In this document: piece after piece, positions 1 to 4,122 of the stretch
Position numbering within the stretch: the first letter of the stretch is position 1
Layout of the letters: every line of letters begins with the position of its first letter
DNA from: an uncultured Eubacteriales bacterium
GTDB lineage: Bacteria; Bacillota; Clostridia; Lachnospirales; Lachnospiraceae
Reading direction: 5' to 3'
Assembly: GCA_900321915.1 (NCBI GenBank)
Contig: ONXW01000248.1
Location: 1-8,909 of the forward strand
DNA: 8,909 bases
The notes under the pieces: generated by a model
Database searches by the model: none
What the model was told of the DNA's origin: nothing
The model's input: only the letters and a program-made list of their open reading frames with translations
Made by a program: the position numbers and the translations under genes

Positions 1-821
1 CGTCCGGCCAGCTTCATATCCGACGCGGCGGGCTTGATGGTCAGGCTCCGGCGGTCGGCAAAGGCGGCCTCCGAATCCTCGTCCAGCGGGAATACCACGG
101 ACCATTCCTCCGATGAGATAAGCTTGTAGACCGGCGTTCCCGCCTCTGTCAGCTCCCCGGATTTTATGCTTTTCCTTGTGTATTTTGTCCGGTCGAACAT
201 CTCCGGCGATACGGTGGCCGAATCGATGCCCTCATAGCCGTCGACGGCATAGGACACGACGCCTGCCTCCCCCGTGGTGATCTGCTGGTAATTGATGCCG
301 TGCTCCCTGAGGGCCGCGTCCAGGCTGTCCATTGCATTAATATTCATATATTCGGCAACGGATGACTGCAGGGAATACTGGGCGGAGTAAACCGGCCCGA
401 AATCCGCGTCTTCATATGAAAGGGAAAACGCGCTGAGCTGCTTTTTCAGCTCGGAAAGGTTTTCATTGGACAACTCCGAACCCTGTGCCCGGTTTTCCTC
501 CAGGAATTTTCCCAGTTCTCCCGTCTCATCCAGGGAGTAGATGCGGGCTCCCCTCGCGGCCCGCTTGCCTTCGCGGATAAAATAGTTTACATACCCTGTA
601 CTCTGGGTCTGCTGTACGGATTCCTGCCGGAAAATGATGCCGGTATACACCTTGTCGTTCACTATGCTGCCTTCCGCAACCTCGTAGAACTGGATTTTGT
701 CCCGTTTGGCGTACGCGTACAGGCTGAATGCAAGGTATACAAATATTGCCGCAAAAATGATAACGCCGATATTGAGATGAAATGGCCGCCTGTAGCGGAT
801 TACTTTCCTGTTTCTCGCCAT
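1..821 (-). CDS. HlyD-like membrane-anchored protein, C-terminus outside window
   Basis: The frame is open from an ATG at 821 to the window edge and gives the first 273 residues. The start is supported by GAAGGA about 10 bases upstream. A basic N-terminus is followed by one membrane segment (about residues 17-37), so the rest should lie outside the membrane. Residues about 58-98 look like half of a barrel-sandwich (lipoyl-like) fold with a G-Y-V...EGKRAARG pattern. A helical stretch (about 104-180) follows, then a second half-motif with GEAGVVSYAVDGYE (about 184-197). This is the layout of HlyD/membrane-fusion adaptor proteins. Homologues in Lachnospiraceae usually sit, as I remember, just upstream of yggS, sepF, ylmH and divIVA, which would lie beyond the left edge. 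No ABC or other transporter gene is visible beside it, so export function is not shown. It is separated from the upstream gene by a strong hairpin; I found no convincing promoter. The fold-family call is fairly firm; the function is not known. Confidence 0.75.
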   Translation of the reverse strand, partial: MARNRKVIRYRRPFHLNIGVIIFAAIFVYLAFSLYAYAKRDKIQFYEVAEGSIVNDKVYTGIIFRQESVQQTQSTGYVNYFIREGKRAARGARIYSLDETGELGKFLEENRAQGSELSNENLSELKKQLSAFSLSYEDADFGPVYSAQYSLQSSVAEYMNINAMDSLDAALREHGINYQQITTGEAGVVSYAVDGYEGIDSATVSPEMFDRTKYTRKSIKSGELTEAGTPVYKLISSEEWSVVFPLDEDSEAAFADRRSLTIKPAASDMKLAG

Positions 822-853
822 GGTCTGTTTATCCTTCGCTGATTACAGGAATA

Positions 854-889
854 CAGGCGCCGGATCGGACTCGTCCGTGCCGGCGCCTG
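854..889 (-). terminator. Strong 36-base hairpin, possible terminator without U-tract
   Basis: Two perfect 10-base arms, CAGGCGCCGG (854-863) and CCGGCGCCTG (880-889), enclose a second perfect inverted repeat, CGGAC/GTCCG (866-870 and 873-877), with two-base mismatched joints. In RNA this gives a very GC-rich long hairpin on either strand. It begins 34 bases after the stop of the P-loop gene and ends 32 bases before the HlyD-like start. The bases downstream on the minus strand (TATTCCTGTAATC) are only mildly T-rich, so it is not a classic intrinsic terminator. Alternatives are a leaky terminator, an mRNA 3'-end stabiliser, or a copy of a dispersed repeat. The structure is certain; its function is not. 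Confidence 0.45.
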
Positions 890-922
890 CACTCTGTTCT
901 ATATGATTCTGGTTCGACGCAA

Positions 923-1342
923 TTAAAGAGAAACGATGATATTCTCCTTGAAAGCTTCCGGAATCTCATGTGCATCCAGTGAGATGCTGAGAATAAAATC
1001 AACATGATACTTCTTGCTCAGATTATCGATCATACCGAGGATATGCTCAATATCCTCTCCTTCAAGACTGGCCAGCTTGAGGAAGCTGTCAAGATACATC
1101 TGTTCAAGGTCGTGGTCCTGGCAGATAATGCCGCAGAGAAAACCTACGAATCCTTCTCCTGTCTCGATGGGGTACTCCTGAACGTTAATCAGCCGGATTC
1201 GGTTATTCAGCTCATACATATGCTTTGAGCTCTTGTCCAGGTAAACCAGAGATCCCTTGGATTCCTTGACGGCCTTGTTAGCCATATCAAGAAGATACTT
1301 TGTCTTACCCTTACCTTTTCCGCCTGCGATAATCTGAACCAT
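923..1342 (-). CDS. Small P-loop (Walker A) protein of unknown function, 139 aa
   Basis: I do not recognise a named gene. The start at ATG 1342 is chosen because a perfect AAGGAGG (1357-1351) lies 8 bases upstream. An ATG at 1348 is only 2 bases from it, and a TTG at 1393 would have no such site. The protein opens with a short strand and a Walker A motif, G7-G-K-G-K-G12-K13-T14, followed by a helix. A strand at 31-36 (SLVYLD) and a late hydrophobic strand VDFILSIS (114-121) could be Walker B-like. There is no signal peptide or membrane segment, so it should be cytosolic and bind a nucleotide. It has its own strong promoter. Three 60-base lines in the gene count 38, 45 and 40% G+C, against 53-60% in lines sampled from neighbouring genes, and Gly GGT, Val GTT and Lys AAG are frequent, as in highly expressed genes. 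Similar clostridial proteins are sometimes labelled PilT-like from the P-loop alone; I would not adopt that. Confidence 0.8.
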   Translation of the reverse strand: MVQIIAGGKGKGKTKYLLDMANKAVKESKGSLVYLDKSSKHMYELNNRIRLINVQEYPIETGEGFVGFLCGIICQDHDLEQMYLDSFLKLASLEGEDIEHILGMIDNLSKKYHVDFILSISLDAHEIPEAFKENIIVSL

Positions 1343-1350
1343 AGTCATGT

Positions 1351-1357
1351 CCTCCTT
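1351..1357 (-). promoter_or_regulatory. Shine-Dalgarno site fixing the start of the P-loop gene
   Basis: AAGGAGG on the minus strand ends 8 bases before ATG 1342. This is a full match to the 3' end of 16S rRNA at ideal spacing. It rules against the in-frame TTG at 1393, and favours ATG 1342 over ATG 1348, which is too close. Confidence 0.85.
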
Positions 1358-1413
1358 GTTTCCGTATATTGAAATCTCGTCAAATACGTTCAATTCTTTA
1401 TAAAATGATTGTT

Positions 1414-1434
1414 GTTTATAATTATAGTATAAAC
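1414..1434. repeat. Inverted repeat centred on the -10 box
   Basis: Arms GTTTATA (1414-1420) and TATAAAC (1428-1434) are perfect 7-base complements around a 7-base centre that contains the TATAAT hexamer. The geometry is that of a repressor operator overlapping the core promoter and transcription start. The repeat is A+T-rich, so chance is a real possibility. No regulator gene is present in the window. Confidence 0.4.
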
Positions 1435-1449
1435 CTCCGGGAATCGCAA
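1421..1449 (-). promoter_or_regulatory. Sigma-A type promoter for the P-loop gene
   Basis: On the minus strand, TTGCGA (1449-1444) is separated by exactly 17 bases from a perfect TATAAT (1426-1421). The predicted transcript begins near 1414, leaving a leader of about 70 bases before ATG 1342. The -35 box begins three bases after the carboxypeptidase stop codon (1455-1453), and no GC-rich terminator lies between the two. The P-loop gene can therefore be expressed separately from the cell-wall genes and may also receive readthrough. Confidence 0.7.
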
Positions 1450-1452
1450 CGA

Positions 1453-2526
1453 CTAATTAACCGCTTTCGAGATTATATTTGTCATGTCCCTGTACAGCTT
1501 TTCCCTTCCGGACGCGTTGAGAACCACGGAAATATACTCCTGCTCTCCGGTTCCCTGCTCGCCCATGATGAGGCAGGAACCGGCAGCTTTGGTGGTCCCC
1601 GTTTTCCCGCCGAGGACTGTAAGCCCGGCCGGTACCTCGGCTTTTCCCGCCAGGTACCAGTTGCTGTTCTCCCATTTTTTCAGGATGGGGAGCCCGCCCG
1701 ATGAGGTAAACAGGCCGTCGTGCTCAGGCGTCGCGATGATCTCCCTGAATTCCGGATGTTTCATTGCCTCCCGGAAAATCAGGTAGAGGTCGTATACCGT
1801 AGTGTAATGGGCATCATCCGTCAGCCCGCTCGGATTCGTAAAATGCGTCCCGGTTGCGCCCAGCTCCCAGGCCCGCCTGTTCATGTGTTCCGCAAAGGCT
1901 TCCACGCTTCCGTCCATGTGGACCGCAATGGCGTTCGCGGCGTCATTCCCGGAGGGAAGCAGCAGCCCGTACATAAGCTCCCTCATGTTGATCCGGTCTC
2001 CCGGGGCAACGCCGCACAGGGAGGCTCCCGGCTCTGTAATAACGGAAGCATCCGTCACCGTCACCACATCGTCCATGTTCCCTTCCTCCAGGACCAGGAG
2101 CGCCGTCATGACTTTTGTGATGCTCGCGGGATGCATGCGCTGGAAAATATTGCGCCCGCACACGGCCGTACGGCCCGTATCGTTGAACAGGCCCGCCGCG
2201 CCGCACTCCAGGCCGTCGTCGGAAAATGTCCCGGACGGATCCGCGACGCAGAGATCCTCCGCGAATGCGGGAAGCCGCCCGTTTCCGGAGGGCACGGAAA
2301 GCGCCAGGGCATTTTCCCTGTCACTGATATGATATCGTTCTTTCTCAAACTGGTGTGCCGCGCGCAGATGCAGCCCGAGGCATGCCAGGAGGATCACCAG
2401 GACAATGGGCAGTAAGCCGCCCGCCCTGAACCTCCTGCGGCGGCGTCTCCGCCTTCTCTGGCCGTCGGTGCGCCTGCGCGTCCTGCTGTTATATGCGGCT
2501 TCACTCATCGGTACAGTTCTCTCCAT
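1453..2526 (-). CDS. D-alanyl-D-alanine carboxypeptidase (peptidase S11), N-terminally anchored
   Basis: This low-molecular-weight penicillin-binding protein should remove the terminal D-Ala from peptidoglycan pentapeptides outside the membrane. All three active-site motifs are present: S135-I-T-K138 in a PASITK context, S192-G-N194, and K308-T-G310. The N-terminus is unusual: a strongly Arg-rich segment (about 16-34, with nine consecutive Arg) precedes one hydrophobic helix (about 37-53), which looks like a membrane anchor or uncleaved signal. The protein ends soon after the transpeptidase-like domain, so it lacks the C-terminal beta domain and amphipathic helix of DacA/PBP5-type enzymes (usually about 380-440 residues). 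Four cysteines at 93, 108, 123 and 171 lie in the external part. Start choice is open: ATG 2526 has GGGGAG 7 bases upstream and overlaps mgsA by 22 bases, while ATG 2508 (residue 7) makes an ATGA overlap like other junctions here. Family call is firm; which dac paralogue it is remains unclear. Confidence 0.9.
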   Translation of the reverse strand: MERTVPMSEAAYNSRTRRRTDGQRRRRRRRRRFRAGGLLPIVLVILLACLGLHLRAAHQFEKERYHISDRENALALSVPSGNGRLPAFAEDLCVADPSGTFSDDGLECGAAGLFNDTGRTAVCGRNIFQRMHPASITKVMTALLVLEEGNMDDVVTVTDASVITEPGASLCGVAPGDRINMRELMYGLLLPSGNDAANAIAVHMDGSVEAFAEHMNRRAWELGATGTHFTNPSGLTDDAHYTTVYDLYLIFREAMKHPEFREIIATPEHDGLFTSSGGLPILKKWENSNWYLAGKAEVPAGLTVLGGKTGTTKAAGSCLIMGEQGTGEQEYISVVLNASGREKLYRDMTNIISKAVN

Positions 2527-2900
2527 TCCAGGTCTCCCCGGTCAAGGGCCTTGATCAGGAGCTCCGCAGTCGCCAGGTTTGTCGCCATCGGTATGTTGTG
2601 GGTATCGCAGAGCTTTACCACGTCATTGACATTCGGTTCATGGGGCTTCGGCGCCAGCGGATCCCGCAGAAAGATCAGCAGATCAATCTGGTTGTTCTCG
2701 ATCTGGGAGCCCAGCTGCTGGCTGCCGCCAAGATGCCCCGGCAGGAGTTTGTGTACGGACAGGTTGGTCACTTCCTCAATGAGGCGCCCTGTGGTCCCCG
2801 TAGCGTACAGATCGTGCTTCGTCAGGATTCCCCGGTATGCTATGCAGAAGTTCTGCATCAGCTTTTTCTTTGCGTCGTGAGCAATGAAGCCGATATTCAT
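2505..2900 (-). CDS. mgsA: Methylglyoxal synthase homologue with altered active site
   Basis: The 131-residue protein aligns throughout with methylglyoxal synthase, the cytosolic enzyme that converts dihydroxyacetone phosphate to methylglyoxal and phosphate. Family signatures present are IAHDAKK (6-12), the phosphate-binding YATGTTG (32-38), the L-R-D-P-L segment with D80, H87 in PHEP, and ATNLATAE (106-113). Against the E. coli and B. subtilis enzymes as I remember them, key residues differ: catalytic Asp71 in GGDQQ is Ser60 (codon AGC), Asp101 is Asn90 (AAT), phosphate-contacting Ser65 is Pro54, and Pro67 is His56. I checked both catalytic-site codons on the DNA. Length is normal for Bacillus-type enzymes and the frame is intact, so this is not a decayed gene. 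It lies 13 bases after rodA with a perfect ribosome binding site and overlaps the carboxypeptidase gene, so it is made with the cell-wall enzymes. It may be inactive, slow, or have another ligand. Confidence 0.88.
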   Translation of the reverse strand: MNIGFIAHDAKKKLMQNFCIAYRGILTKHDLYATGTTGRLIEEVTNLSVHKLLPGHLGGSQQLGSQIENNQIDLLIFLRDPLAPKPHEPNVNDVVKLCDTHNIPMATNLATAELLIKALDRGDLEWRELYR

Positions 2901-2908
2901 GTAAGTCT

Positions 2909-2916
2909 CCTCCTTA
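2909..2916 (-). promoter_or_regulatory. Shine-Dalgarno site of mgsA overlapping the rodA stop
   Basis: On the minus strand the rodA stop TAA (2916-2914) runs directly into the ribosome binding site, reading TAAGGAGG, 8 bases before ATG 2900. This arrangement favours efficient reinitiation and ties mgsA translation to rodA. Confidence 0.8.
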
Positions 2917-4044
2917 CTGCTCTTCTGTATCCTTCTGCAGTCCGATGTTTAATATAATGCCCACCCCGATAAACATGCTCATCAGGGAGGTCAGCCCGGA
3001 ACTGATAAAAGGAAGCGGCAGACCCGTGTTCGGGAAAATCCCGGTTGCCACCGCGATATTTGCAAAGCTCTGGAATGCTATGAGCGCTGCCATTCCGGTT
3101 GCTATGATACGCCCCTCCACATCCTTTGCGTGGGCCCCTATCCAGAGACACTCAAAGACGAGAAACGCATACAGCAGAATAACAACGGAACAGCCGATAA
3201 ACCCCAGCTCTTCCCCGATGATGGCGAAAATAAAGTCTGTTCTCTCCTCAGAGAGAAAGTTTCCGTTTTTCACGGAGGCCAGGGTATTGTTGAACAGTCC
3301 CTTTCCCGTAAGCTTTCCGGAACCTATCGCCATAATGGAGTTGTTCTGCTGGCGGTTCAGGTCGGCGTACTGGTTGTCGCTGTTGAAAAATCGTGCCAGG
3401 ATTCTCTCCGCCTGATACTGCTTCAGGAAGGGGATGAGGCCATGCAGTGCCAGGTAAAGCAGTGCCGAGATCGAGGGCAGCCCGAAGGCCAGTGTCCCCA
3501 GGATCCACCGGTAGCTAAGTCCGGCCGCAAACAGCATGCTGAAGATGACAACAGCGATAATGATGGTGGTTGAGAGATTCGGCTGCAGATAGACAAGGAT
3601 CAGGGGTAGCCCTGCCAGGGCAGCGATTCTCAGGATCGTCACCGACCGGTTCAGCGTATCCATATACTTCGCCAGATACCAGGCCATAAACAGAATCAGT
3701 CCGATTTTCACAAACTCGGACGGCTGGATCGAGATAGGTCCGACCTTCAGCCATCGGGTTGCGCCGTTGGTGCTCCTGCCCCGGATAAGCACCAGGATCA
3801 GGAACGCGATACAGACGCCGTAAATAGCCCAGGAAAACCTGTTGAACCAGTGATAATCGATCATGGAAATGATGATGCAGATAGTGACGGAGACAACAAC
3901 CCCGATGATCTGCTTCACCGCAACCGAAGCGTCCTGGCTGCTCGCGCTCCGGATTGCCATGATTCCTATAATACTCAGCGCCGTGGTGTAGAGAATGAGG
4001 CGCAGGTGATAATTCCGCAGGTTATAGTCAAACAGCATGAACAT
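2914..4044 (-). CDS. rodA: RodA/FtsW-type SEDS peptidoglycan glycosyltransferase
   Basis: This multi-pass membrane protein of the SEDS family polymerises lipid II into glycan strands together with a class B PBP. Hydrophobic helices span most of its 376 residues. Conserved SEDS stretches include GATRW (94-98) with QPSEF (107-111), the extracellular loop E-R-T-D270-F-I-F, followed by GEELG, and the C-terminal PLPFISSG (343-350). The loop Asp, essential in studied RodA proteins, is present as D270. The second conserved acidic position, normally in QPDLGT, reads QPNLST here, with Asn156. It follows the PBP2 gene, its expected partner, which supports RodA over FtsW or SpoVE. Start: ATG 4044 lies only 2 bases from AAAGGA (4052-4047), whereas ATG 4038 (residue 3) is 8 bases away, so 374 residues is probably right. 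A promoter lies just upstream, so rodA can be transcribed apart from PBP2. Confidence 0.93.
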   Translation of the reverse strand: MFMLFDYNLRNYHLRLILYTTALSIIGIMAIRSASSQDASVAVKQIIGVVVSVTICIIISMIDYHWFNRFSWAIYGVCIAFLILVLIRGRSTNGATRWLKVGPISIQPSEFVKIGLILFMAWYLAKYMDTLNRSVTILRIAALAGLPLILVYLQPNLSTTIIIAVVIFSMLFAAGLSYRWILGTLAFGLPSISALLYLALHGLIPFLKQYQAERILARFFNSDNQYADLNRQQNNSIMAIGSGKLTGKGLFNNTLASVKNGNFLSEERTDFIFAIIGEELGFIGCSVVILLYAFLVFECLWIGAHAKDVEGRIIATGMAALIAFQSFANIAVATGIFPNTGLPLPFISSGLTSLMSMFIGVGIILNIGLQKDTEEQ

Positions 4045-4065
4045 TTTCCTTTTCTGTCAGATAAT

Positions 4066-4094
4066 ATTCTACCTTAACCGATACTTCCTTACAA
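4066..4094 (-). promoter_or_regulatory. Probable sigma-A type promoter for rodA-mgsA-dac
   Basis: On the minus strand, TTGTAA (4094-4089) and TAGAAT (4071-4066) are separated by exactly 17 bases, with 4/6 and 5/6 matches to consensus. Transcription would begin near 4059, leaving a leader of about 15-20 bases before the rodA start. It occupies most of the 77-base gap after PBP2. Confidence 0.55.
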
Positions 4095-4097
4095 GAT

Positions 4098-4122
4098 AAA
4101 AATCGGCGTTCCTGTCCCCGAT
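4098..4122 (-). terminator. Weak candidate terminator after PBP2
   Basis: On the minus strand, ATCGG (4122-4118), which overlaps the PBP2 stop codon, can pair with CCGAT (4106-4102) across an 11-base loop and is followed directly by TTTT. The stem is only 5 base pairs, so termination would be partial at best. Its position just upstream of the rodA promoter is what makes it worth listing. Confidence 0.25.

Noticed and set aside
890..932. Possible promoter for the HlyD-like gene using TTGCGT and TATAGA upstream of the hairpin
   Set aside because: The spacing is only 13 bases, and alternative -35 boxes at 18-19 bases match the consensus poorly.
1343..1393. Upstream extension of the P-loop gene from a TTG at 1393
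   Set aside because: No ribosome binding site precedes the TTG, whereas AAGGAGG lies 8 bases before ATG 1342, inside the would-be extension.
1720..2415. Plus-strand open frame of 231 residues opposite the carboxypeptidase
   Set aside because: Antisense shadow of a recognised S11 peptidase; its Pro-, His- and Arg-rich sequence matches no family.
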